From Oceanospirillum beijerinckii DSM 7166 (GTDB taxonomy: Bacteria > Pseudomonadota > Gammaproteobacteria > Pseudomonadales > Halomonadaceae): 45,834 nt of DNA. The notes beneath the pieces were generated by a model that saw only the letters and a program-made list of their open reading frames with translations, had not been told where the DNA came from and ran no database searches. Within the stretch, counting starts at the first letter, position 1, and each line of letters starts with the position of its first letter. A program made the translations under genes and the position numbers. Positions 18,069 to 27,356 of the stretch are shown here, piece after piece. The stretch is taken from NCBI RefSeq assembly GCF_000422425.1, contig NZ_KE383830.1:1-45834 (forward strand). The letters run 5' to 3'.

Positions 18069-18773
18069 TTATCGAATCTCACTGGGCGTATAGCGATAGC
18101 CAATGCCGCGAATAGTATCAATTGCAGCGGCGATCGGTGGGGGAAGTTTCTTCCTGAGGTTGCTGATATGCATGTCCAGGCTACGGTCATAGCTGCTTAG
18201 GGGTTTGCCTAATACCTGGATGGATAGTTCCTGTTTGCTTAGTGTTGTATCGGGTTGGTTTATCAGGCTTTCCAGTAAGTCGAACTCTGTAGCGGTTAGT
18301 TTTATCTCTTGCCCTGCCAGTAGAACCCGGCGCGCCTGATGCTCCACGCTAAAGCAGCCTAATTCTGGTAGATCAATACTGAAAGAGGCATTTGAAGAGA
18401 TATTCAGATGACTTTTAGTTCGACGCAAAATAGCTTTCAAGCGGGCAACCAGTTCCCGTGGGTTGCAAGGCTTTGGCAGATAGTCATCGGCGCCCAGTTC
18501 TAAACCAAGAATACGATCCATATCCTCCCCACGGGCTGTTAGCATCAGTATGGGAATGTCACTGGTTTTTCGTATTTGTTGCAGTAGCTCAATGCCGCTG
18601 ATATTAGGTAGCATGATATCGAGTACCACTGCATCATAAGAGTGTTGTTGTATCTGCGGCAAAGCCTGAGCGCCGTCGTGTACACTTGAGGCTTCAAATT
18701 GTTCAATGGCCAGGAACTCAGTTAAGAGCTGGCATAAGGTTTGATCGTCATCAACAATAAGTACGTGGTTCAT
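18069..18773 (-). CDS. CpxR-like OmpR-family response regulator
   Basis: A 234-residue regulator: receiver (1-118; acidic D8-D10, acceptor D52, T/K switch MLTAR and LPKPCNPREL), then a winged-helix DNA-binding domain (about 140-232; LTATEFDLLESL and DRSLDMHISNLRKKL). The receiver sequence and the DRSLDMHISNLRKKL recognition region resemble CpxR/RstA-type regulators. It is cotranscribed with the kinase downstream. A direct repeat GTAAA-N6-GTAAA on the coding strand, about 84-99 bp upstream of the start, matches the CpxR-box pattern and suggests autoregulation. Confidence 0.88.
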   Translation of the reverse strand: MNHVLIVDDDQTLCQLLTEFLAIEQFEASSVHDGAQALPQIQQHSYDAVVLDIMLPNISGIELLQQIRKTSDIPILMLTARGEDMDRILGLELGADDYLPKPCNPRELVARLKAILRRTKSHLNISSNASFSIDLPELGCFSVEHQARRVLLAGQEIKLTATEFDLLESLINQPDTTLSKQELSIQVLGKPLSSYDRSLDMHISNLRKKLPPPIAAAIDTIRGIGYRYTPSEIR

Positions 18774-18856
18774 TTTGGATAGTCTCGCTTTTTCGGGCGC
18801 TGTTATAAGACATTTTATCCTGTAATAAGCCTATGGTTACTATTGTGGGGTGAGAA

Positions 18857-18872
18857 TTTACAATAGATTTAC
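18857..18872 (-). promoter_or_regulatory. CpxR-box-like direct repeat GTAAA-N6-GTAAA
   Basis: The plus strand reads TTTAC (18857-18861), six bases, TTTAC (18868-18872), so the minus strand has two GTAAA half-sites in tandem. The enteric CpxR box is GTAAA-N(4-8)-GTAAA, usually N5. The site lies between the divergent cpxR-like gene and the GGDEF-EAL gene, and could control both. Confidence 0.5.
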
Positions 18873-18952
18873 ACAAGTGCCGGGTATTGATCTGTAATAT
18901 CAGTTATATTGCTCGTCGTTACGCTAATGTGCTGTTGCTCAAGGTTTTTTTA

Positions 18953-21900
18953 GTGAATAGTCGAACATACTTTGTAAACTGGATGGTTATGTTTTTGGCC
19001 GTAATCGGTGTGCTTGTTGCTGCCGTTTATCTGGAGAACAACCTGGAAGCGCAAAAACAGCAGGAGCAAGCGTTAGAGATTCGGTCCCGTCTTTCAGAAA
19101 TTTCTGCACGTATAGAAAGTAATATTCACTCCAATATCGTCAGTGTCCGAGGGCTCGCGGCCTATCTATCCGCTAATCCAGCGGTTGATGACCAAGAGTT
19201 TCAACAGTTAGCACGTTTATTTTTATCCAATAACCCCATGATTAATAACCTGGGTGTATCTGACGAAAGCTACACCATGGTTCGGGTCTATCCTGCAGAG
19301 GGTAATCAAGCCGTATTAGGTTTAAACCTGCTAGACTTGCCTGCTCAGGCAGTATCTGCTCGTGAGGCCATGAACTCTGGGCAGGTCCAGTTCTCTGGCC
19401 CCGTTAAGCTTGTTCAGGGGGGGGATGCTTTTATTGTACGTATTCCCATTTTTGATCCTCATAGCGGCTATGTTTTTGGTCTGTTGTCTTTTCCTATCCT
19501 GCTGGAACGGCTGTATCAGCAGGTTGAAATCCCTCAGCTCAGTGAGCATTATCGGGTCAGTATCCGTCATTTGTATGAGTTTTCTACCGGTCAGGTTTTT
19601 TATGGTGATCCTGCATTATTTGAGCGCGATCATGTGGTCTATAGTGTCGATTTACCGGGAAGTCGTTGGCAGCTGGCGGCAGCGCCCTTTGATTACTTTG
19701 AATCAGCGCTAAGTGCTCGTGTCTGGGTCTATGTGTTGGCAGGGCTGGTAATTAGCGTGATTCTGGTCATTCAATGGCTAAGAATTCGTGAGCTACATTC
19801 GGTTAATCTGATAGAAAAACAACAAATGATGCTGGATCAGGCGCAAAGAGTTGGTCGCATCGGCAATTGGTCCTGGCATATACCGTCAAACGAGATCTTT
19901 TGGTCCGATGAGGCGCTGCGCTTATTTGGTTTGGAAAAAAATGATCAGTTATTCAAAGAGAGTGATTATCTAAACTTTGTTCATACGGATGATCTGACTA
20001 AGGTGCGTCAGGTTACCACTCACGCTATGAATGTTGGTGGTCGCTATCAGATTGATTTCAGAATTGTTCGACCTGATGGTCAGATGCGCTGGGTCCACAG
20101 TGAGGGGGAGGTTGAACTCAGTGCTGCCCGTAAGCCGTTAAGGGTATTTGGTACTTTTCAGGATGTCACCAGCAGTAAGCGTATTGAGCGTCAGCTAAAG
20201 CAGAGAGAGTCGCAACTGACGGCTGTAACGGATGCCGCTCAAAGCCTGATCATGATTGTACGTGTTTCAGACGGTGTAGTGCGTTTCTCTAATCCATCTT
20301 CCAAACACTTGTTAGGGGTGGATCCTGATCAGCTGGTCGGGCGCTCGTTTTATGATTTTTTTGCAGATGCTGCCAGTTACGAGGCTTTATGTGATCAGGT
20401 GAGTGCACAGGGTTATGTCAGAAGTTATCAATTGTCGCTGGAGCGCTGTGATAACCAGCAGACAGTTATTTTTCTTGCAGGTTTGCAGAAGATTAACTTT
20501 GAAAATGAAGCCTGCTTTGTGGTTGATCTGGTCGATATTACAGAGACATATCTGGCCAATCAGGATCTTAAGCTGGCGGCCTCGGTGTTTGATAATACAG
20601 CTGAAGCTATTGTCGTCACTGATTCTAAGAACAGTATTGTCTCGGTAAACCCGGCGTTTACGCGTATTACGGGTTATGAATTAGCTGATGTGAAGGGACA
20701 GAATCCCAGTATTCTTAGCTCTGGTCGGCAGTCAGGTGTTTTTTATCGCGAGATGTGGGTGTCCTTGCAGGAATATGGTCGCTGGCAGGGTGAGGTGTGG
20801 AACAGAAGGCGCGATGGCGAGTTATATGCCGAGTGGCTCTCCATCACCGCATTAAAAAGTGATGATGGTGAGATTGAGAACTATGTTGCAGTCTTTACCG
20901 ATATCACCGACCGTAAGGAAAAAGAGGAGCTGATTCAGTATCAGGCCAATTATGATGCCTTGACGGGTATTCCTAATAGGGTACTGTTTCATGATCGCTT
21001 AAGCAGGGCTATTTCATCCGCAAATAGGCAGAACCAACGTGGTGCGTTGATGTTTATCGATCTGGATCGTTTTAAGGAAGTGAATGATACTTTGGGGCAT
21101 GAGGCTGGTGATGAGCTGCTGAAAGAAGTGGCTGCTCGTTTGCAGAAAACAGTCAGGGAGTCGGATTCTATTGCTCGCTTGGGTGGTGATGAATTTACGG
21201 TGATGATCCCATACTTCAATCACATTAACGATGTGGGTGTGGTTGCGGAAAAGATTATTAATAATCTTTCAAAAGTATATCGTCTGGGGCGGAACAGTGC
21301 ACACATCTCTGCCAGTGTGGGTATTACTGTTTTTCCAGATGATGGCTCAGAGCTAAAGCGTATACTGCAAAATGCAGATCAGGCAATGTATGCAGCAAAA
21401 TCAGCAGGTCGGCATACCTATCGCTACTTTACTCCTGAGATGCAAATAGAAGTTGAGCAGCGTCAGGGGTTGCAAAATGATATGAGGCAGGGGTTGGTTA
21501 ATGGCGAGTTCGAGCTGTTTTTCCAGCCTATTGTTAATAGTGATTCTCTGCCTGTGAAGTTTGAAGCCTTGGTTCGTTGGATGCATCCGGAAAAAGGTAT
21601 GATCTCGCCAGACCAGTTTATTCCATTGGCAGAAGAAACAGGCTTTATTATTCCTTTGGGGAGCTGGGTGTTTCAGCAGGCTTGTCGTCAGCTGGCGTTA
21701 TGGCGTAAGTCATATCCTGAGCTATGTATGGCGATTAATTTGTCCTCAAAACAGATATCTACAGATGATAGTCACACAGAGCACTTTATTGATATTTTGC
21801 ATCAATATGATCTCCCTTCAGAGGCGGTTACTCTTGAAGTGACAGAATCCTTATTTTTGGACCCTACCGGAGACTCAGTGCAAAAACTGGAGTTGTTAAG

Positions 21901-22231
21901 GGAGCAGGGATTTAGAATAGCTATTGACGATTTTGGTACTGGGTATTCTTCTCTGAGTTATCTGAAGAAGCTGCCGTTGAGTATCATTAAAATTGATAAA
22001 GCCTTCGTTTCGGATCTTGATAAAGCTGAAGGTGATCGTGTTCTTGTCGATGCGATTTTATCTATCGCCCAAAGTATGCAGCTTGAGGTTGTGGCTGAAG
22101 GGGTTGAAACTCAATCGCAGGCCGATTATCTCAGGGAGAAAGGGACTGAGATGTATCAGGGGTGGTTGTTTAGTAAACCCTTACCGTCTTTGAGTGCTGA
22201 ACAGTGGCTGCGAGATAAAATAAAAGCCTGA
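18953..22231 (+). CDS. CHASE-PAS-GGDEF-EAL c-di-GMP turnover protein
   Basis: A membrane protein of 1092 residues from the GTG at 18953. An upstream TTG at 18887 would add 22 residues. I favour the GTG because AAGG lies eight bases before it. Transmembrane helices at about 10-27 and 258-277 enclose a CHASE sensor domain (about 50-235). Three PAS domains (about 295-410, 425-535, 545-655), GGDEF (GGDEF at 744-748, with RxxD I-site RESD at 735-738) and EAL (EAL at 871-873; VTESLF, DDFGTGYSSL, VVAEGVETQ) follow. Both catalytic signatures are intact, so it may synthesise or degrade c-di-GMP depending on signal. It diverges from the cpxR-like gene, with which it shares a candidate CpxR box. Confidence 0.88.
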   Translation: MNSRTYFVNWMVMFLAVIGVLVAAVYLENNLEAQKQQEQALEIRSRLSEISARIESNIHSNIVSVRGLAAYLSANPAVDDQEFQQLARLFLSNNPMINNLGVSDESYTMVRVYPAEGNQAVLGLNLLDLPAQAVSAREAMNSGQVQFSGPVKLVQGGDAFIVRIPIFDPHSGYVFGLLSFPILLERLYQQVEIPQLSEHYRVSIRHLYEFSTGQVFYGDPALFERDHVVYSVDLPGSRWQLAAAPFDYFESALSARVWVYVLAGLVISVILVIQWLRIRELHSVNLIEKQQMMLDQAQRVGRIGNWSWHIPSNEIFWSDEALRLFGLEKNDQLFKESDYLNFVHTDDLTKVRQVTTHAMNVGGRYQIDFRIVRPDGQMRWVHSEGEVELSAARKPLRVFGTFQDVTSSKRIERQLKQRESQLTAVTDAAQSLIMIVRVSDGVVRFSNPSSKHLLGVDPDQLVGRSFYDFFADAASYEALCDQVSAQGYVRSYQLSLERCDNQQTVIFLAGLQKINFENEACFVVDLVDITETYLANQDLKLAASVFDNTAEAIVVTDSKNSIVSVNPAFTRITGYELADVKGQNPSILSSGRQSGVFYREMWVSLQEYGRWQGEVWNRRRDGELYAEWLSITALKSDDGEIENYVAVFTDITDRKEKEELIQYQANYDALTGIPNRVLFHDRLSRAISSANRQNQRGALMFIDLDRFKEVNDTLGHEAGDELLKEVAARLQKTVRESDSIARLGGDEFTVMIPYFNHINDVGVVAEKIINNLSKVYRLGRNSAHISASVGITVFPDDGSELKRILQNADQAMYAAKSAGRHTYRYFTPEMQIEVEQRQGLQNDMRQGLVNGEFELFFQPIVNSDSLPVKFEALVRWMHPEKGMISPDQFIPLAEETGFIIPLGSWVFQQACRQLALWRKSYPELCMAINLSSKQISTDDSHTEHFIDILHQYDLPSEAVTLEVTESLFLDPTGDSVQKLELLREQGFRIAIDDFGTGYSSLSYLKKLPLSIIKIDKAFVSDLDKAEGDRVLVDAILSIAQSMQLEVVAEGVETQSQADYLREKGTEMYQGWLFSKPLPSLSAEQWLRDKIKA

Positions 22232-22581
22232 CTGGGTTGTATGCGCTCATATATTAAGCTGACCTATCCATCTTGGGTCAGGTAATCTTTAACCGTTTTG
22301 CTAAGGTGTTTATAAGTTTCTTTGCGATATGCTAATTAGGGTATATGCTTAGGGTAAAGTTATGAAAAATCCTGTAGATTCAAAGGATAAAATGACTTTC
22401 GTAACTGAATTCAGTATATTTATTGCATTATTTATGCTGGCTGAGTGCTTGAGGAAAAGCTGTTTACGAATCTAGCGTTATTCACTGGCTAGGATCAGGG
22501 ATTTCAGGATGCTTTTCCAGGGAATGTTAAACCTTATCACAGTATTGTTGTTATGAGCTTGAACGGGTACAGGAGTATTAA
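22232..22581. other. 350-bp intergenic region upstream of the chemosensory cluster
   Basis: An imperfect terminator-like hairpin (CTGACC 22259-22264 with GGTCAG 22276-22281) follows the GGDEF-EAL gene. A TAAAGTTA at 22355-22362, with GTAGATTC 11 bp further on, loosely resembles a sigma-28 promoter. A 37-codon frame is listed separately. AGGAG just before 22582 is the ribosome-binding site of the MCP-like gene. Confidence 0.45.
22362..22475 (+). CDS. Possible 37-residue small ORF, function unknown
   Basis: An ATG preceded by AGGG at seven bases opens a 37-codon frame ending in TAG. The product has one short hydrophobic stretch (FSIFIALFMLAECL) after a charged start and a basic C-terminus, so it could be a small membrane protein. 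Nothing in the sequence is recognisable, codon evidence is too short to use, and it overlaps a candidate sigma-28-like promoter. It may well not be translated. Confidence 0.2.
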   Translation: MKNPVDSKDKMTFVTEFSIFIALFMLAECLRKSCLRI

Positions 22582-23793
22582 ATGAGTCAAGTGAGGAGTC
22601 AGGGAGTTGCTACACCTCCTGCAATGGCTATCTTTGCCGGCGTGGTTGCTGCCCTGGTTATCTGGGGTGCAGGCAACTATTTTCAACTTAATCCCCATGC
22701 CTGTTTTGTCATCGCGTTGCTTGCTTTTATTGGTGCTTTATACTTTGTTAGTGGCCTTTTGCAGAACGGTGAAAGTCCCGCTGGTAATCTCAGTAGCCCT
22801 GCTGAGCAGTTAGCAAAAGACACCTCGGCAACCTTTAATGACTTTTCAATCAGTCTTGCTGTGGAGTTTAAAGAGTCTAAAGAAGAGATTGAACAAGTTA
22901 AAAACCTACTCGATGAAGCAATCAGTCAGCTGATTGTCAACTTTACCGAAGTGCATAATAAGACTCAGCAGCAGCAGGAATTGAGTAATAGGATTACTAA
23001 TCAGCTTGCGGGTGGTGAGAGTGTCGATTCTATCTTCTCCACATTTATTAATGATACCACCGAGACATTTGAGGTCTTTATGGATAATGCAGTCCAGGCC
23101 AGTAAGTTTGCGATGGGTTTGGTGGATATCATGGATGAGATGGCTGGAAAAATTGGTGGTATTGTTAAGCTATTGGATGAGATTGATGATATCGCCGATC
23201 AAACAAATTTACTGGCGCTTAATGCTGCGATTGAAGCCGCGCGAGCTGGTGAAGCTGGCAGGGGGTTTGCGGTTGTAGCCGATGAGGTAAGGGCTCTCTC
23301 CCAGAAAACGACCCATTTCAGTGATCAGATTCGGTCACTGATGTCCGATTTACATGCATCTTTTAATAGTGCTGATACGTCGATTCAGCGTATTTCTTCA
23401 GTCGATATGGGCTTTGCCAGTGAGTCGAAAAAACGTATAGAGGGCGTTATGGGGCGCCTGGAAGAGATTAATCATGAGTCCTCTCTGGCGCTTGAAAATC
23501 AAAGGGCCCTAGCAAGTGAGGTTGATGAGAATATTAATCAGGCGACCACTGGTTTGCAGTTTCAGGATATGACCTCTCAGTTACTGAATCATACTAATAC
23601 TCGACTGGAAGTGATCCATGATTTGATGGAAGAGCTGGGGCATATGACTCGAGAAGACAGTGCCAAGAGCTCTCATGAAATTCTTGAGCATATTCGTGGC
23701 CGTCTAAAAGAGACGCGTGAAAAAATTAATAGTATGAAGCATAACCCAGTGGCTCATGAAAATATGAGCTCTGGAGATATTGAACTTTTTTAA
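22582..23793 (+). CDS. MCP-like chemotaxis signalling protein with CheZ-like motif
   Basis: A 403-residue protein with two N-terminal membrane helices (about 13-31 and 40-58) joined by a very short loop, hence no periplasmic sensor domain. The receptor hairpin tip is clear: [20 protein letters not shown] followed by [18 protein letters not shown] (about 202-239). After it comes FQDMTSQ (327-333), which resembles the catalytic FQDLTGQ of the CheY phosphatase CheZ (D143/Q147 in E. coli). The protein ends SSGDIELF, about 70 residues later. It is the first gene of the che cluster, in the place occupied by CttP in the P. aeruginosa Che2 cluster. It probably docks in the same array as the Aer2-like receptor. 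The start has AGGAG upstream. Confidence 0.82.
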   Translation: MSQVRSQGVATPPAMAIFAGVVAALVIWGAGNYFQLNPHACFVIALLAFIGALYFVSGLLQNGESPAGNLSSPAEQLAKDTSATFNDFSISLAVEFKESKEEIEQVKNLLDEAISQLIVNFTEVHNKTQQQQELSNRITNQLAGGESVDSIFSTFINDTTETFEVFMDNAVQASKFAMGLVDIMDEMAGKIGGIVKLLDEIDDIADQTNLLALNAAIEAARAGEAGRGFAVVADEVRALSQKTTHFSDQIRSLMSDLHASFNSADTSIQRISSVDMGFASESKKRIEGVMGRLEEINHESSLALENQRALASEVDENINQATTGLQFQDMTSQLLNHTNTRLEVIHDLMEELGHMTREDSAKSSHEILEHIRGRLKETREKINSMKHNPVAHENMSSGDIELF

Positions 23794-23828
23794 TGTGATT
23801 TTAATGTAATTTTTGGTTGGAGGAATTT

Positions 23829-24194
23829 ATGGCCAAAAAAATTCTGACGGTAGATGATGCAGCCTCAATTCGTCAGATGGTAGCTTTCACTCTGAAAGGT
23901 GCTGGCTATGAGGTGGTTGAAGCCGTAGATGGTCAAGATGGCCTGAATAAGGCAAAGACAGCACAGTTTGATCTGGTGCTGACCGATCAAAATATGCCGA
24001 AGATGGATGGTTTAACCCTGATCAAATCGCTACGTTCAATGCCTCAGTATCGCAGTACACCAATTCTGATGCTGACCACAGAGTCTGGTGATGATATGAA
24101 GGCTAAAGGGCGCGCAGCTAAGGCAACAGGATGGCTGGTTAAGCCGTTTGATCCTTCTAAACTTCTTGAAGTTGTTAAAAAAGTAGTGGGTTGA
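23829..24194 (+). CDS. cheY: Chemotaxis response regulator CheY
   Basis: A 121-residue stand-alone receiver. The acidic pocket is D9/D10, the acceptor D53 (LTDQNMPKMDG), the switch MLTTE and the lysine WLVKPFDPSK. The ATG at 23829 follows a good Shine-Dalgarno (TTGGAGGA) and begins MAKKILTVDD; an upstream GTG-type start would add four residues without need. It sits directly before cheA. The sequence is of the short CheY type paired with F7/Che2-like CheA rather than a diagnostic flagellar-motor CheY, so its output target is open. Confidence 0.92.
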   Translation: MAKKILTVDDAASIRQMVAFTLKGAGYEVVEAVDGQDGLNKAKTAQFDLVLTDQNMPKMDGLTLIKSLRSMPQYRSTPILMLTTESGDDMKAKGRAAKATGWLVKPFDPSKLLEVVKKVVG

Positions 24195-24224
24195 TCAAGG
24201 CCCCAGTAAAATGGATGGTTTGCC

Positions 24225-26783
24225 ATGTCATTTGATTTAAGCCAATTTAATCAGCTTTTCTTTGAAGAAACTGCCGAGCATCTGGCGACAATGGAAAGCT
24301 TGATGCTGAATATGGATGTTCAGCAGCCGGATATGGATGATTTGAATGCCGTATTCCGTGCTGCTCACTCCATTAAAGGGAATAGCGGTACTTTTGGCTT
24401 CCATGACATGACAGATGTCACTCATGAGTTGGAAACCTTACTTGACCTGGTACGTAAAGGTGAAGCAGATCTGACTGATGAGATGGTGGATGTCACCCTT
24501 CAGGCTGGCGATGTGCTTAACGGGTTGCTTAAAGCGCATCAGGAAGGTGGTGAACCTGACCTTGAACCTTCCAGGTTGGTCCTTGCTGAGTTAAATGTGC
24601 AGCTTGCAAAAGCTAAGGGCGAAGAAGCTGCTGTTTTGGAGCCAGCTAACCAAACAGCGTTGCGTTCTATCCCCGAGAGTGCTGATAATTCAAGCAGTGC
24701 CGGGCTGGTCTCACCAAGTGATTCTGGCCTTGAATCCAGTCAGACTGATATTAACCAGTCTTTTATTATCAGTTTTCCCAACCCTGGTGATGATACCAGT
24801 ATGTTATTTGATTCCCTGCGTGAGCTAGGTGAACTAAATATCATCGATTCTCCCGAAAATGGCGGTGATGACTGGCTGTTTTCCCTCCAGACTGAGTCTG
24901 CAAAAGACGATATAAGAGAGTTATTAGCTTTTCTTGTTTCACCGGAAGGCATCTCAATAGAAGAAGAGTTGGCTGCGGATGATGGTAGCTTTGGCTTTTT
25001 TGAAGACGTTGGCGATAATTCTGCGGCGGTAACGGAAGATGATCTGGGTTATGGGTTCTTTGATGATATTGATCTCAAAGAAGATGATCTTGGATACGGT
25101 TTTTTTGATGAACCAGACCCCAAAGAAGATGACCCTGGTTATGGCTTTTTCAATGATCTTGATCGTGTAGATGGTGATCAGTCGGGTGCTTCTGTAGAAG
25201 AGAATAAAAGTGAAGCCGCTAAAGAAGATCCAGGATTTGGCCTCTTTGATAGCGAGGATGAGGATGATACGCCATCTCATGACGAAAGCGCGCTGGAAGA
25301 TGCCGCTTCTATTAACGATGCAGTGAGTGTGGCATCCGAAGGTCCCTCGGTCCCTGATACGCAGGATAGGGGGGCAGTAGCCTCTACTCAGAAAGAAGGC
25401 AGCGAGTTCGATGGCTATGGTTTCTTTGAAGCTATCGATGACAAGAGTGATAGCACGAAACAGAAAAGTTCAACTGTAGGGGCAGGGGCAAAAACTCCAT
25501 CTCCCAAAGTGGAGCAGGTTACGGCAAAGTCTCCATCTGCAGATAAATTACCAAGAAAAGCCTCCGCTCCGGCTAAAGCAGCTAATACCGAGTCATCAAT
25601 CCGTGTCAGTGTGGAAAAGGTTGATCAGTTGATCAATCAGGTTGGTGAGTTGGTGATCACGCAGGCAATGCTGACACAGATGGCATCAGAGGTTGATCCT
25701 ATTCTACATGAGCGTATGGCAAATGGACTGGCGCAACTGGAGCGTAATACCCGGGATCTTCAGGATTCTGTGATGTCTATACGCATGATGCCTATTAGTT
25801 TGGTGTTTAGTCGTTTTCCTCGGGTTGTGCGTGATCTGGCCAGTAAATTAAACAAGAAGGTTAAGCTTGAAATGGTGGGGGAAAACACTGAGCTTGACCG
25901 GAGTATGATTGAGAAATTGACTGACCCGCTGACCCACCTGATCAGAAATAGTCTTGATCATGGCATTGAGGCACCAGATATCCGCACAGCGGCAAGTAAA
26001 GACTCTACCGGCACGATTTTGCTTCGAGCATCTCATCAGGGCGGTAATATTGTTGTTGAGGTACAGGATGATGGAGCGGGCCTGAATCGTGAACGCATCA
26101 TGTCTAAAGCGGTTGAAAAGGGAATCCCTGTATCAGATTCCATGCCCGATGGTGATGTGTGGCAGCTGATTTTTGCACCAGGTTTTTCCACTGCGGCTGA
26201 AGTAACTGATGTGTCAGGTCGCGGGGTTGGCATGGATGTTGTAAAAAGAAATATTACATCCTTGGGGGGGCGGCTTGAAATTGAGTCAATTGAAGGTATC
26301 GGCACCCGTATTAGTATTCGTTTGCCGCTGACTCTTGCCATTCTTGATGGATTGCAAGTGGCGTTAGGGGATGAGATTTATATTGTTCCACTGACCAGTA
26401 TTATAGGCTCAATGCAGCCAGAACACACAGATATTAAAAGTGTGAGTGGTGAAGGTGCGGTAATTGCTATTCGAGATGAATATCTGCCAATTATTCGCCT
26501 CAGTGACCTGATGAATATGCCTGGTCAGTTTACCGATTTTGAACAGGGAATTATGGTGATTCTTGAGTCTGACGGTCAAAGAGTCGCCCTGTTTGTAGAT
26601 GATCTGGTTGGGCAATCGCAAGTGGTAATTAAGAGTCTGGAGGCCAACTATCGCAAGGTAGATGGTGTATCAGGGGCAACCATATTAGGCACAGGTCGTG
26701 TGGCGCTTATTCTGGATGTTGCTGAAATTATTAGCATGCATAAAAAGCGGGCTAAAAAACATTTAAAGAGTGTGCTTGCGTAG
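24225..26783 (+). CDS. cheA: Chemotaxis histidine kinase CheA with repeat-bearing linker
   Basis: An 852-residue kinase. P1 Hpt (1-130) has phosphoacceptor H48 in [12 protein letters not shown]2-like domain lies at about 178-240. A long acidic linker (about 250-455) carries six GYGFF-type motifs, three of them in exact 15-residue repeats. P3 dimerisation (about 457-520, [16 protein letters not shown]), P4 ATPase (N-box [11 protein letters not shown] 572-582, [14 protein letters not shown]) and P5 CheW-like (about 700-850) follow. All catalytic boxes are intact. It should phosphorylate CheY, CheB and perhaps the receiver of the REC-PP2C protein at the end of the operon. The gene starts 30 bp after cheY. 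Confidence 0.93.
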   Translation: MSFDLSQFNQLFFEETAEHLATMESLMLNMDVQQPDMDDLNAVFRAAHSIKGNSGTFGFHDMTDVTHELETLLDLVRKGEADLTDEMVDVTLQAGDVLNGLLKAHQEGGEPDLEPSRLVLAELNVQLAKAKGEEAAVLEPANQTALRSIPESADNSSSAGLVSPSDSGLESSQTDINQSFIISFPNPGDDTSMLFDSLRELGELNIIDSPENGGDDWLFSLQTESAKDDIRELLAFLVSPEGISIEEELAADDGSFGFFEDVGDNSAAVTEDDLGYGFFDDIDLKEDDLGYGFFDEPDPKEDDPGYGFFNDLDRVDGDQSGASVEENKSEAAKEDPGFGLFDSEDEDDTPSHDESALEDAASINDAVSVASEGPSVPDTQDRGAVASTQKEGSEFDGYGFFEAIDDKSDSTKQKSSTVGAGAKTPSPKVEQVTAKSPSADKLPRKASAPAKAANTESSIRVSVEKVDQLINQVGELVITQAMLTQMASEVDPILHERMANGLAQLERNTRDLQDSVMSIRMMPISLVFSRFPRVVRDLASKLNKKVKLEMVGENTELDRSMIEKLTDPLTHLIRNSLDHGIEAPDIRTAASKDSTGTILLRASHQGGNIVVEVQDDGAGLNRERIMSKAVEKGIPVSDSMPDGDVWQLIFAPGFSTAAEVTDVSGRGVGMDVVKRNITSLGGRLEIESIEGIGTRISIRLPLTLAILDGLQVALGDEIYIVPLTSIIGSMQPEHTDIKSVSGEGAVIAIRDEYLPIIRLSDLMNMPGQFTDFEQGIMVILESDGQRVALFVDDLVGQSQVVIKSLEANYRKVDGVSGATILGTGRVALILDVAEIISMHKKRAKKHLKSVLA
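25035..25169 (+). repeat. Three 45-bp in-frame repeats in the cheA linker
   Basis: Three consecutive 15-codon units (residues 271-285, 286-300, 301-315) each read ED-D-(L/P)-GYGFF-(D/N)-acidic. Three more copies of the core motif occur singly: SFGFFED 255-261, GFGLFDS 337-343 and GYGFFEA 397-403. Confidence 0.85.
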
Positions 26784-26791
26784 GGGGAAGC

Positions 26792-27304
26792 ATGGCTGAG
26801 CAAGTTGTAGATAGCCAAGAAGGCAATGAGTTTGGTCGCCTTTTAGGCCAGGAGTACCTGACTTTTTCTCTGGGCGAAGAGCACTATGCTGTTGATATCC
26901 TGAAAGTGCAGGAGATTCGGGGGTATGGTGCAGTTACCAAAATTGCTAATGCGCCTTCCTTCATTAAAGGTGTGATCAACCTGCGTGGTGTGATCGTGCC
27001 GATTATTGATCTAAGGATTAAGTTTAACGTAGGTGACGCTCACTATGATGAGTTTACTATCGTGATTGTGCTTAATCTTGCTGATCGTGTGGTGGGTATC
27101 GTCGTTGATGGTGTGTCAGATGTGGTTAGTTTGGGTGGCGAACAGATTAAGAATCCACCGGATTTTTCCGCTAACTTTGATTCTGAGTACATTTTGGGGC
27201 TGGCAACTGTTGATGAGCAGATGCTGATTATCGTGGATATTGAAAGACTGATGTCCAGTGAAGAGATGGCTCTGGTTGATAAAAGTCGGATGCAAGCGGA
27301 ATGA
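26792..27304 (+). CDS. cheW: Chemotaxis coupling protein CheW
   Basis: A 170-residue adaptor that links receptors to CheA in the array. The CheW fold is complete: [20 protein letters not shown], then the conserved [20 protein letters not shown], and a C-terminal [20 protein letters not shown]. Length is normal. The gene begins 8 bp after cheA. A short extra C-terminal tail ([12 protein letters not shown]) has no assigned role. Confidence 0.94.
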   Translation: MAEQVVDSQEGNEFGRLLGQEYLTFSLGEEHYAVDILKVQEIRGYGAVTKIANAPSFIKGVINLRGVIVPIIDLRIKFNVGDAHYDEFTIVIVLNLADRVVGIVVDGVSDVVSLGGEQIKNPPDFSANFDSEYILGLATVDEQMLIIVDIERLMSSEEMALVDKSRMQAE

Positions 27305-27356
27305 GCATAAAAGAATTTTCGTATAGAACACGCGGGTTCAGTTGGAGAACGGGCAA

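Noticed and set aside
24954-25280. Open frame antisense to the cheA linker, with repeated Ile/Phe-rich segments
   Set aside because: Its repeats are only the reverse complement of the GYGFF/acidic codon repeats of cheA. No ribosome-binding site is seen.
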